From NCBI GenBank assembly GCA_045805345.1, contig JBJMLK010000067.1, forward strand, positions 1-13,159: 13,159 nucleotides of DNA. Direction: 5' to 3'. Shown piece after piece: positions 1 to 7,606 of the stretch (positions are counted from its first letter, which is position 1; each line of letters begins with the position of its first letter). The position numbers and the translations under genes are program-made. The DNA comes from AC-37 sp045805345. GTDB taxonomy: Bacteria > Actinomycetota > Thermoleophilia > Solirubrobacterales > Thermoleophilaceae. The notes beneath the pieces are model-generated. The model worked only from the letters and a program-made list of their open reading frames with translations, had not been told where the DNA came from and did no database searches.

Positions 1-166
1 CGTCGAAATAATCGCTGAGAGTGTCCAGTTCCTCGGCGGCCGCGGCGACGAGGGCGGCGGCAACGGGCAGCGCTTCACGCCCGAGAGCGACGTTCCGGCC
101 GACACGGCCGATTTCGCCCCGGCGCCTGCGGGCCCGGGCGTCTCAGACGACGACATCCCGTTCTAA
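1..166 (+). CDS. ssb: Single-stranded DNA-binding protein, C-terminal part (first of two tandem ssb genes)
   Basis: Partial gene cut by the left edge; codons read from base 2 and end at TAA 164-166. The visible 54 residues begin with VEIIAESVQFLGG, the last strand of the SSB OB fold, followed by a Gly/Pro/Asp-rich tail ending in DDDIPF. That acidic tip is the SSB motif that binds partner proteins such as exonuclease I, PriA and the polymerase clamp loader. The segment matches the end of the next gene almost position for position (VDIIADSVQFLGS, shared SDVP and DDDIPF), so the two are paralogues. In most actinobacteria a single ssb sits between rpsF and rpsR; here an extra copy is present. The DNA-binding part lies outside the window, so it cannot be judged intact. 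Confidence 0.9.
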   Translation, partial: VEIIAESVQFLGGRGDEGGGNGQRFTPESDVPADTADFAPAPAGPGVSDDDIPF

Positions 167-206
167 GGACCAACCGGGCGGATGATCCCGCGCCCGGAGA
201 TGAAGA

Positions 207-233
207 GCCGGCGCCCGCCGAGCAGTCGCCGGC
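207..233 (+). terminator. GC-rich hairpin after the first ssb
   Basis: Inverted repeat GCCGGCG (207-213) and CGCCGGC (227-233) with a 13-base loop, 41 bases after the stop of the first ssb. There is no T tract. It could be a U-less terminator or a chance product of GC-rich DNA. The rest of the 208-bp gap (167-374) holds no convincing gene; its end carries the promoter-like element and ribosome binding site of the second ssb. Confidence 0.25.
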
Positions 234-318
234 GTAACGCCGCAGCCCCTTTCGTAACGACTCCGCGAAAACCCGCCGACATTCCGGCGACTTCTCGCAG
301 GTTCCCGCCCGTTCCGGC

Positions 319-340
319 GGTCCCCGCATGTACTCTCGCT
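319..340 (+). promoter_or_regulatory. Promoter-like element upstream of second ssb
   Basis: GGTCCCCG (319-326), four bases, then TACTCTCGCT (331-340), where TACTCT resembles a -10 box. It begins 44 bases before the ssb ATG if counted from the first T of TACTCT. The same arrangement, with the same distance to the start codon, precedes rpsR (864-885). No good -35 hexamer is visible. Reading it as a promoter is inference from the repeated arrangement. Confidence 0.45.
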
Positions 341-374
341 TCACCACTTCCGAGAGCAACAAGGAGCGCCGCCG

Positions 375-839
375 ATGGCAGCAACCAACATCAACCGCGT
401 CGTGATGACCGGCAACCTGACCCGCGATCCCGAGCTGCGCAACCTGCCCAGCGGCACCTCGGTCTGCAGCCTCAGGATCGCGTGCAACACGCGCCGCAAG
501 GACGAGTCGGGGCAGTGGACGGACAAGCCCAACTACTTCGACGTGACCGTCTGGGGCGCCCAGGGCGAGAACTGCGCGCAGTACCTGGCGAAGGGCCGCC
601 CGGTGGCGATCGACGGTCGTCTCGAGTGGCGCGAGTGGCAGGACCAGCAGGGCAACAAGCGCCAGTCGGTCGACATCATCGCCGACTCCGTCCAGTTCCT
701 CGGCTCGCGTGACGGCGGCGGGGAGAACGGCGGCCGCTTCTCGCCTCAGAGCGACGTCCCCGTCGACACGGGCGACTTCCAGGCGGCTCCGGCGAGCGGC
801 GGCGGAGGCGACGCGGCCGACGACGACATCCCGTTCTGA
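375..839 (+). CDS. ssb: Single-stranded DNA-binding protein (second tandem copy)
   Basis: A 154-residue protein that coats single-stranded DNA during replication, repair and recombination. The OB fold covers about residues 1-110, opening with NINRVVMTGNLTRDPELR and including the typical NYFDVTVWG and EWREWQD segments. A Gly-rich linker follows and the protein ends in DDDIPF, the partner-binding tip. Length is normal for a bacterial SSB. The ATG at 375 is supported by AAGGAG at 361-366, eight bases upstream. It follows a second ssb, whose 3' end lies at the left edge, and precedes rpsR and rplI, the usual bacterial ribosomal/ssb cluster. As it has a full OB fold and intact tip, it is likely functional; whether this copy or the upstream one is the housekeeping SSB cannot be told here. 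Confidence 0.97.
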   Translation: MAATNINRVVMTGNLTRDPELRNLPSGTSVCSLRIACNTRRKDESGQWTDKPNYFDVTVWGAQGENCAQYLAKGRPVAIDGRLEWREWQDQQGNKRQSVDIIADSVQFLGSRDGGGENGGRFSPQSDVPVDTGDFQAAPASGGGGDAADDDIPF

Positions 840-863
840 GCTCCGGCCGGTCCCTGCGATGCG

Positions 864-885
864 GGTCCCCGTCGCTACACTCGCT
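864..885 (+). promoter_or_regulatory. Promoter-like element upstream of rpsR
   Basis: GGTCCCCG (864-871), four bases, then TACACTCGCT (876-885), with TACACT as a plausible -10 box. The first T of TACACT is 44 bases before the GTG start of rpsR, the same distance as in the matching element before the second ssb. A start site near 888 would give a leader of roughly 32 bases. No clear -35 box is seen. Confidence 0.5.
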
Positions 886-919
886 CCGCTGAGAAAGCGG
901 CAGAAGAGGTACGACCAGA

Positions 920-1204
920 GTGGCGAAGTCGAGAGGCCGGCAGCAGACCAACACCAGCCGCCGGCGAGACAGAGGAAAGGGTGCGGCCGGCGGCGGCCGG
1001 CGCAAGCCTTGCAACTTCTGCAAGGACAAGATCGACGTCGTCGACTACAAGGACTTCCCGGCGCTGCGCCGCGCCATGAGCGAGAAGGGCAAGATCCGCT
1101 CGGCCCGCATCACCGGCAACTGCCGCCGCCACCAGCGCCAGCTCGCGCGTGCGATCAAGCGCGCCCGGGAGCTGGGGCTCCTGCCCTACGTGGCAGAGCG
1201 CTAA
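920..1204 (+). CDS. rpsR: 30S ribosomal protein S18, zinc-ribbon form
   Basis: A 94-residue small-subunit ribosomal protein that binds 16S rRNA next to S6 on the platform. The core from about residue 32 (KPCNFCKDK, then DYKDFPALRRAMSEKGKI and ITGNCRRHQRQLARAIKRAR) is characteristic of S18. The N-terminus is a long Arg/Gly-rich extension, making it longer than the 75-85 residues usual for the family. It has a CxxC pair (CNFC) and a CxxH pair (CRRH), so it is the cysteine-containing, probably zinc-binding form. Some bacteria keep a zinc-free paralogue elsewhere that is induced when zinc is low; none is in this window. The GTG start at 920 is supported by AGAAGAGG at 902-909. rplI follows after 13 bases. 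Confidence 0.96.
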   Translation: MAKSRGRQQTNTSRRRDRGKGAAGGGRRKPCNFCKDKIDVVDYKDFPALRRAMSEKGKIRSARITGNCRRHQRQLARAIKRARELGLLPYVAER

Positions 1205-1217
1205 GCGGGGTCGCGTA

Positions 1218-1670
1218 ATGGCACAGGCGATCCTCTTGAAGGATGTCGACCGGCTGGGCGAGCGCGGCGACATCGTCGACGTCTCCCAGGGCTACCTGCG
1301 CAACTACCTGCTGCCGCGCAAGCTCGCGCACACCGCCACGCCGGCGTCGATCGCCGAGGCCAAGCGGCGGATGGAGGCTCAGGAGCGGGCGCAGCGAGAG
1401 GCCGCCGACAGGGCGCAGGAGAACGCGGCGCTGCTGTCGCGCACCGTCCTCACGATCTCGCAGCCGGCCGGCGACGACGGGCGGCTGTTCGGCTCGGTCA
1501 CCGCGCAGGACGTGGCCGACGCGATCCGCCAGGCGCGCGATCTCAAGCTCGATCGCCGCAAGGTCCACCTCGACGAGCCGATTCGCACGACCGGCACCCA
1601 CATGGTCACCGTCGAGGTGCACGAGGGCGTCACGGCCAGCGTGAAAACCATCGTGACGGCCGCCGGGTAA
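1218..1670 (+). CDS. rplI: 50S ribosomal protein L9
   Basis: A 150-residue large-subunit ribosomal protein that binds 23S rRNA near the base of the L1 stalk. The N-terminal rRNA-binding domain is clear: AILLKDVDRLGERGDIVDVSQGY, then LRNYLLPRKLA, the conserved L9 signature. A charged helical linker (about residues 45-75, rich in Glu, Arg and Ala) joins it to the C-terminal domain with GRLFGSVT and HLDEPI. Length is typical. The ATG at 1218 is chosen because it begins the conserved MAQAILL sequence and lies 13 bases after the rpsR stop, with a GGGG stretch upstream as a weak ribosome binding site. It is very likely co-transcribed with rpsR. A hairpin lies 37 bases after the stop, before dnaB. 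Confidence 0.97.
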   Translation: MAQAILLKDVDRLGERGDIVDVSQGYLRNYLLPRKLAHTATPASIAEAKRRMEAQERAQREAADRAQENAALLSRTVLTISQPAGDDGRLFGSVTAQDVADAIRQARDLKLDRRKVHLDEPIRTTGTHMVTVEVHEGVTASVKTIVTAAG

Positions 1671-1707
1671 TGCTGCAAACCGTCGCACCCCGGCGTCCTC
1701 GGGTCTC

Positions 1708-1725
1708 GGCTTGGCCCACCAAGCC
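1708..1725 (+). terminator. Hairpin between rplI and dnaB
   Basis: Perfect 7-bp inverted repeat GGCTTGG (1708-1714) and CCAAGCC (1719-1725) with a CCCA loop, in the 134-base gap between rplI and dnaB. No run of T follows, so it may be a U-less terminator or an attenuator that lowers read-through from the ribosomal genes into dnaB. I see no convincing -35/-10 pair for dnaB in the rest of this gap. Confidence 0.4.
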
Positions 1726-1804
1726 GTCGACCCTGCGTCCTTGGATTGCTCGGTTTTCGCATCCCCGGTGTCCTGCCCCCGGCTCAGCAAGCGCTTGACC
1801 GGCC

Positions 1805-4600
1805 GTGGCGATCTCGGTCCCGCCGTCTGAGCAGACCTCAGGCAAACGGCCTCCCCAGAACCAGGAAGCCGAGGTCTCGGTCCTCGGCTCGATCCTCCTC
1901 TCGGAGCAGGCGCTCGACGGCATCCTGATCGACGTCAAGCTCCGCCCCGGCGACTTCTACCGCCCGCGCCACGGCGTGATTTTCGGCGCGATGATCCGGC
2001 TCAAGGAGAAGTCGGACCCGGAGCCGGTCGACGTCCTGACCGTCTCCGACGAGCTCGAGCGGGGCGGGCAGCTGGACGAGGTGGGCGGCCGCGAGTACGT
2101 GCATTCGCTGCCGAACCTCGTGCCGGCGGCCGCCAACGCCCGCCACTACGCGCGGATCGTCAAGGAGCACGCGATGCTCCGGCGGCTGCTGGACACCACG
2201 CGCGGCATCCAGGAGGAGGTCTTCAGCTTCGCGGGCGAGCCGCACGAGCTGCTCGAGAAGGCGGAGGCGCAGCTCTACCGGATCGCTCACGACGACAGGA
2301 CCGGCGAGCTCCGCTCGATCGAGGCCGTGCTCCACGACGAGCTCGCAAAGCTCGAGCGCGTGTCCCGCGAGGGCGTGGCGATCACCGGCACGCCGTCCGG
2401 CTTCAAGGACATCGACGACATCACGGGCGGCTTCCAGCCGGGCAACCTGATCGTGCTGGCGGCCCGGCCGGCGATGGGCAAGTCGGCGCTCGTCACCAAC
2501 ATCGCGCAGAACGCCGCCGTCGACCACGGCCGCGCCATCGCGCTGTTCTCGCTCGAGATGTCGGAGACGGAGCTCGCCCAGCGCTTCATCGCGGCCGAGG
2601 CCAAGCTGAACGGCGACGACCTGCGCAAGGGGCGCGTCCGTCCCGACCGCTGGCCGAAGGTCGTGAAGGCCACCGAGAAGCTGCACGCGTCGCCCCTCTA
2701 CATCGACGACTCGAGCGACATGGGCGTGATGGAGATGCGCGCGAAGGCGCGTCGCCTCCATGCGCGCGAGCCGCTCGGCCTGGTGGTCGTCGACTACCTG
2801 CAGCTCATGCGGCCCGAGGCGGGAGCGGACAGCCGCGTCGAGCAGATCGGCCAGATCAGCCGCGGCCTGAAGCTGCTCGCCCGCGAGCTCAACATCCCGG
2901 TGATCGCCGTGTCGCAGCTCTCACGAGCTGTCGAGCAGCGTCCGGACAAGCGCCCGCTGCTGTCGGACCTGCGCGAATCGGGATGCCTGACGGGCGACTC
3001 CCTCATCTACCTCCCGGACGAAGGCCGCCGTTGCCCGATCCGCGAGCTCGACGGCGTCGAGGACGTCACGGTTCTGGCCGTCAACCCGGAGACCTGGCGG
3101 CTCGAGCCCCGCAAGGCGCGGGGCTTCCGCACCGGCCGAAAGCAGGTGTATCGGCTCACGACCAACCTCGGGCGCACGATTCGCGCGACCGCCAACCACA
3201 GGTTTCTGACGATCTCGGGCTGGCGTCGCCTTGACGAGCTGGGGTCGGAGGATCACATTGCGATGCCGCGCACACTTCCGAGCCCGGATCGTCCGACGAT
3301 GACGGAGGCCGAAGTCGCGCTTCTCGGCCATTTGATAGGCGACGGGTGCACGCTGCCGCGGCACGCGATTCAGTACACGACCCGGGAACCCGCCTTGGCG
3401 GACGAGGTCACACGCCTCGCGAACGAGGTCTTCAGGGACGCGGTCGTGCCGCGGATCAAGCGCGAGCGGGGGTGGTACCAGGTGTATCTGAGTTCAGCTG
3501 CTCACCTGACGCATGGCGTGCGCAATCCGGTCGCACGTTGGCTAGATGAACTCGGAGCTTTCGGTGAACGTGCGAACTCGAAGCGCGTGCCGGACGCCAT
3601 CTTCCAGCAGCCGGCGAGCCGGATAGCGGTTTTCATGAGGCACCTTTGGTCAACGGACGGGTGCATTTGGGCCGGGTCGGGCAGACGAGCCGCTGAAGCG
3701 ATCTACTACGCCACCAGCAGCGGCGGGTTGGCGCACGATGTTCAGGCGCTGCTGATGCGCCTTGACATCAACGCCCGGGTGCGCAACGTCCCGCAGGGTC
3801 TCCGCGGACATGATCAGCATCACGTCGTGGTTACGGGCGCGGCGGACTCCCTCAGATTCATCGAGGTCGTCGGTGGCCTTGGCAGCGCCCGGGCGGAGCG
3901 CGCGGCGGAGATCCGCCGCCGCGTCGAAGCGCGAAAGGCAAACACCAACCGGGACGTCATCCCGCGTGCCGCGTGGCGAGAGCTCGTCGTGCCGGCGATG
4001 GCTCAGGCCGGTGTGACCACGCGTGAGCTCCAGGCGGGGATCGGCCTGTCCTATTGCGGCGCCACGCTTTACAAGACGAACCTCGGCCGAGATCGCGCTA
4101 CGCGGGTGGCAAGCGTCGCCCGATCGTCGAAACTCGAGCGGCTGGCCACGAGCGATGTCTACTGGGATCGGATCGCGTCGATCGAGCCCGCCGGCGTCGA
4201 GGATGTCTACGACCTCACCGTCGAGGGGCTGCACAACTTCGTCGCGGACGAGATTGTCGTCCACAACTCCATCGAGCAGGACGCCGACCTCGTCATGTTC
4301 ATCTACCGCGACGAGTACTACAACAAGGAGTCCGAGCGCCCGGGCGAGGCCGACATCATCATCGCCAAGCACCGCAACGGGCCGATCGGCGACGTCGCGC
4401 TCACGTTCCTCGCGCGCTATCCCAAGTTCGCGAACATGTACAAGGCGCCGCCCGGCGGGGGTGCGCCGCCCGGCATGGGCGGCGACGGCGACGGGAGCGG
4501 CAACGGCTCGAACGGCGGCGGCGACCCGTTCGGCGGCGGCCGGCCCGATCTCCCGCCGCCTCCGCCGCCCGGCGCCGGCGCCGAGGACGACCCGTGGTGA
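1805..4600 (+). CDS. dnaB: Replicative DNA helicase DnaB with in-frame intein
   Basis: A 931-residue precursor. Removing the intein (residues 394-821) leaves a 503-residue hexameric helicase that unwinds DNA at the replication fork. The N-terminal DnaB domain starts at PPQNQEAEVSVLGSILL (from about residue 16). The RecA-like domain has Walker A ARPAMGKS (220-227), VVVDYLQLM with Walker B Asp330, VSQLSR and DLRESG just before the intein. Helicase sequence resumes at SIEQDADLVMFIYR (residue 822) and ends its conserved part at ANMY (879). A Gly/Pro/Asp-rich tail of about 52 residues follows, which many DnaB proteins lack. GTG 1805 is the only start before the conserved region; no clear ribosome binding site is seen. 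The TGA stop shares bases with the next gene's GTG, suggesting translational coupling with the loader-like ATPase. Confidence 0.96.
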   Translation: MAISVPPSEQTSGKRPPQNQEAEVSVLGSILLSEQALDGILIDVKLRPGDFYRPRHGVIFGAMIRLKEKSDPEPVDVLTVSDELERGGQLDEVGGREYVHSLPNLVPAAANARHYARIVKEHAMLRRLLDTTRGIQEEVFSFAGEPHELLEKAEAQLYRIAHDDRTGELRSIEAVLHDELAKLERVSREGVAITGTPSGFKDIDDITGGFQPGNLIVLAARPAMGKSALVTNIAQNAAVDHGRAIALFSLEMSETELAQRFIAAEAKLNGDDLRKGRVRPDRWPKVVKATEKLHASPLYIDDSSDMGVMEMRAKARRLHAREPLGLVVVDYLQLMRPEAGADSRVEQIGQISRGLKLLARELNIPVIAVSQLSRAVEQRPDKRPLLSDLRESGCLTGDSLIYLPDEGRRCPIRELDGVEDVTVLAVNPETWRLEPRKARGFRTGRKQVYRLTTNLGRTIRATANHRFLTISGWRRLDELGSEDHIAMPRTLPSPDRPTMTEAEVALLGHLIGDGCTLPRHAIQYTTREPALADEVTRLANEVFRDAVVPRIKRERGWYQVYLSSAAHLTHGVRNPVARWLDELGAFGERANSKRVPDAIFQQPASRIAVFMRHLWSTDGCIWAGSGRRAAEAIYYATSSGGLAHDVQALLMRLDINARVRNVPQGLRGHDQHHVVVTGAADSLRFIEVVGGLGSARAERAAEIRRRVEARKANTNRDVIPRAAWRELVVPAMAQAGVTTRELQAGIGLSYCGATLYKTNLGRDRATRVASVARSSKLERLATSDVYWDRIASIEPAGVEDVYDLTVEGLHNFVADEIVVHNSIEQDADLVMFIYRDEYYNKESERPGEADIIIAKHRNGPIGDVALTFLARYPKFANMYKAPPGGGAPPGMGGDGDGSGNGSNGGGDPFGGGRPDLPPPPPPGAGAEDDPW
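2984..4267 (+). mobile_element. DnaB intein with LAGLIDADG homing endonuclease domain
   Basis: A 428-residue protein-splicing element within dnaB, between DLRESG and SIEQD, the site also used by the Synechocystis DnaB intein. It starts with Cys394 (CLTGDSLIYLP, block A). Block B is GRTIRATANHRFL with Thr462 and His465. Block F holds VYDLTVEGLHNFV with Asp803 and His810. It ends VVHN with His820 and Asn821, followed by Ser822 of the helicase as the +1 nucleophile. All residues needed for standard class 1 splicing are present. The endonuclease domain has both LAGLIDADG motifs, HLIGDG (Asp513) and LWSTDG (Asp618), so it may still be active. A possible helix-turn-helix follows near residues 737-772. 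Codons such as ATA (511, 607), CTA (580) and TTG (510), rare in the flanking exteins, suggest horizontal arrival. Confidence 0.95.
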
Positions 4601-5292
4601 GCTTCGAGGGCGACTTCTGCCCCAAGGGCGTCTGCGACGGGAGCGGCTGGATCCTCGACGAGGATGGCGACGTCGCGCGGCCGTGCGAGTGCCGCGAGAT
4701 CCGGATCAACCGCGCCAGCAGCCGCCGGATCGGCTCGGGGATACCCAAGCGCTTCCGCGGCGTATCGCTCGACGCGAATCCCCTCCACGACCTGCCGCCG
4801 GAGATCCTCCGTCAGGTCCGGCACTTCATGGCCAACGTGGAGGACAACCTCGACCGCGGTCGCGGCTTCTGGTTCTACGGGACCGTGGGGACGGGAAAGA
4901 CCTCGCTCGCCATGGTGATCTCACGCGCGGCGATCGAAGCCGGACGTTCCGTCGCGATCTACTCGATGCCGACGCTGCTCGCCGACATCCGAGCGACGTA
5001 CGAGGAGGGATCGGGGCGCTCGTACCTCGACCTGTTCCGCCGCCTGTCGCAGGTCGACCTGCTGCATATCGACGACGTGGGCGCCGAGAAGAGCAGCGAA
5101 TGGGTGCTCGAGCAGCTCTACGCGATCGTCAACGAGCGCTGGCAGCAGCAGCGGTCGATGCTCGTCACCACCAACCTCACCGACCGCGACCAGCTGCGCG
5201 AGCAGCTCGGCGACCGGACCGTCTCTCGCCTGACCGAGATGTGCGCCACCATTCCCATCATGGGACCGGATCAGCGGCTGGCGTACCGATAG
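4597..5292 (+). CDS. DnaC/DnaI-like AAA+ ATPase, probable helicase loader
   Basis: A 231-residue ATP-binding protein. The N-terminus has Cys8, Cys13, Cys30 and Cys32 (CPKGVC, then CEC), likely a zinc-binding module. The AAA+ domain has Walker A GTVGTGKT (95-102), Walker B LLHIDDVG (Asp159, Asp160), a sensor VTTNL and a late DRTVSRL arginine region. This layout fits the DnaC/DnaI family; Bacillus DnaI also has an N-terminal zinc-binding domain that contacts the helicase. The GTG start at 4597 overlaps the dnaB TGA by three bases, so the reading frames are coupled and the ATPase probably loads or remodels this DnaB; that role is inferred from context. IstB-type transposition ATPases are related, but no istA is nearby. 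An open frame continues upstream through dnaB, but conserved sequence only begins at 4597. Confidence 0.85.
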   Translation: MSFEGDFCPKGVCDGSGWILDEDGDVARPCECREIRINRASSRRIGSGIPKRFRGVSLDANPLHDLPPEILRQVRHFMANVEDNLDRGRGFWFYGTVGTGKTSLAMVISRAAIEAGRSVAIYSMPTLLADIRATYEEGSGRSYLDLFRRLSQVDLLHIDDVGAEKSSEWVLEQLYAIVNERWQQQRSMLVTTNLTDRDQLREQLGDRTVSRLTEMCATIPIMGPDQRLAYR

Positions 5293-5299
5293 AGGACCG

Positions 5300-6664
<1,365 letters not shown>

Positions 6665-7426
6665 ACCGGACCCCGAGGCCTACGGCGCCGATCAGCGCGG
6701 CCACCGCCAGCGAGATCTGCACGCCCAGCAGGCCCTCCCGGCTCCAGTAGACGTCCTCCAGCTCCAGCAGCAGCGCCGACTCGTCGAGGGTCAGGCCCAT
6801 GCCGATCCCGAACGGGATCGCCAGCCGCGGCTCGATGTCCTCGTTGCGAGTGAGGATCGCCACCGCGCCCGAGGTGAACGCGAGCACGATCCCCGGCACG
6901 AAGTGGTGGATGTGCCGCCGCCTGAGCACGACGTCGTGGAACGGTCCGACGCGCTCGCGCCCGCGCAGCGTCCACGTGACGGTCCGCACCGACACGAACG
7001 TCAGGACGAACGAGCCCAGCAGGTTGAACGTGGCGTTCTCGCGCGTAGACACGTCCTGGTAGCCGGCCACGGCCACCACGGCGGTCTCGGCGACCGCCTC
7101 CTGGGCCGCCGGAAGCAGCTCGTCGGTCTCGCTCGGCAGCGGCGCGGAGCCGCGCCGCCAGATCCGGCCGACCTCACCGGCCGCGACCGCCAGCGTGGTG
7201 CCGGTGGCGAGCACGAACAGCGCCTTCGTGGCGCGGTCGGGCGCCCATACCCAGCCCTCCGATCGCAGCGCCGCCCCCGCCAAGCGCCGCCGGAGCCGCG
7301 CGGTCACCCGTCGCGCGGAGCGCAGATCGCGGGATTTCACGCGGCGTGCAGGGGGTATGCGTTCACCGCGCGCGAGTCTACGGCCGTTTCCGGCGAATTA
7401 GGCTGCGCGGCCGAGGTCACTTCACG

Positions 7427-7606
7427 ATGCGGGACGAGTTGCCGATCACGTCACCCATGAGGAGCGTTCTGGGAACGGTGCGCGGGGCGTACTCCGTGGT
7501 CTCGTCGGGAGCGCGTCACGCGCTCTGGTACGTCCGTTACCAGATGGACGGCAACGGCCGGGCCCGCCGCCAGCCGCCGCGGCCGCGGCGGTCCTCGGAC
7601 AACTAG
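7427..7606 (+). CDS. Possible small basic protein, unknown function
   Basis: A 59-residue reading frame in the 262-base gap between two - strand genes. It begins MRDELPITSPMRSVLGTV and ends in an Arg/Pro-rich stretch (RARRQPPRPRRSSDN). Only 6 of its 59 codons end in A or T (about 90% GC3), like real genes here. The in-frame codons just upstream (7346-7426) are looser, 7 of 27. That change supports ATG 7427 as the start, with GAGG at 7411-7414 as a weak ribosome binding site; ATG 7457 is an alternative. The TAG stop overlaps by two bases the stop of the convergent GGDEF gene. I recognise no domain. It could also be a non-coding GC-rich gap. Confidence 0.4.
   Translation: MRDELPITSPMRSVLGTVRGAYSVVSSGARHALWYVRYQMDGNGRARRQPPRPRRSSDN

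Noticed and set aside
1838..2761. A 307-codon - strand frame opposite the dnaB N-terminal half
   Set aside because: The + strand is unmistakably DnaB with Walker motifs; the antisense product has no recognisable domain.
2984..4267. Split dnaB or frameshifted gene interrupted by an insertion
   Set aside because: The frame is open throughout and both edges carry canonical splicing residues, so it is an intein and not a disruption.
4054..4596. Upstream extension of the loader-like ATPase frame
   Set aside because: These codons run through the intein end and C-terminal part of dnaB in another frame and show no family similarity; the conserved protein begins at GTG 4597.
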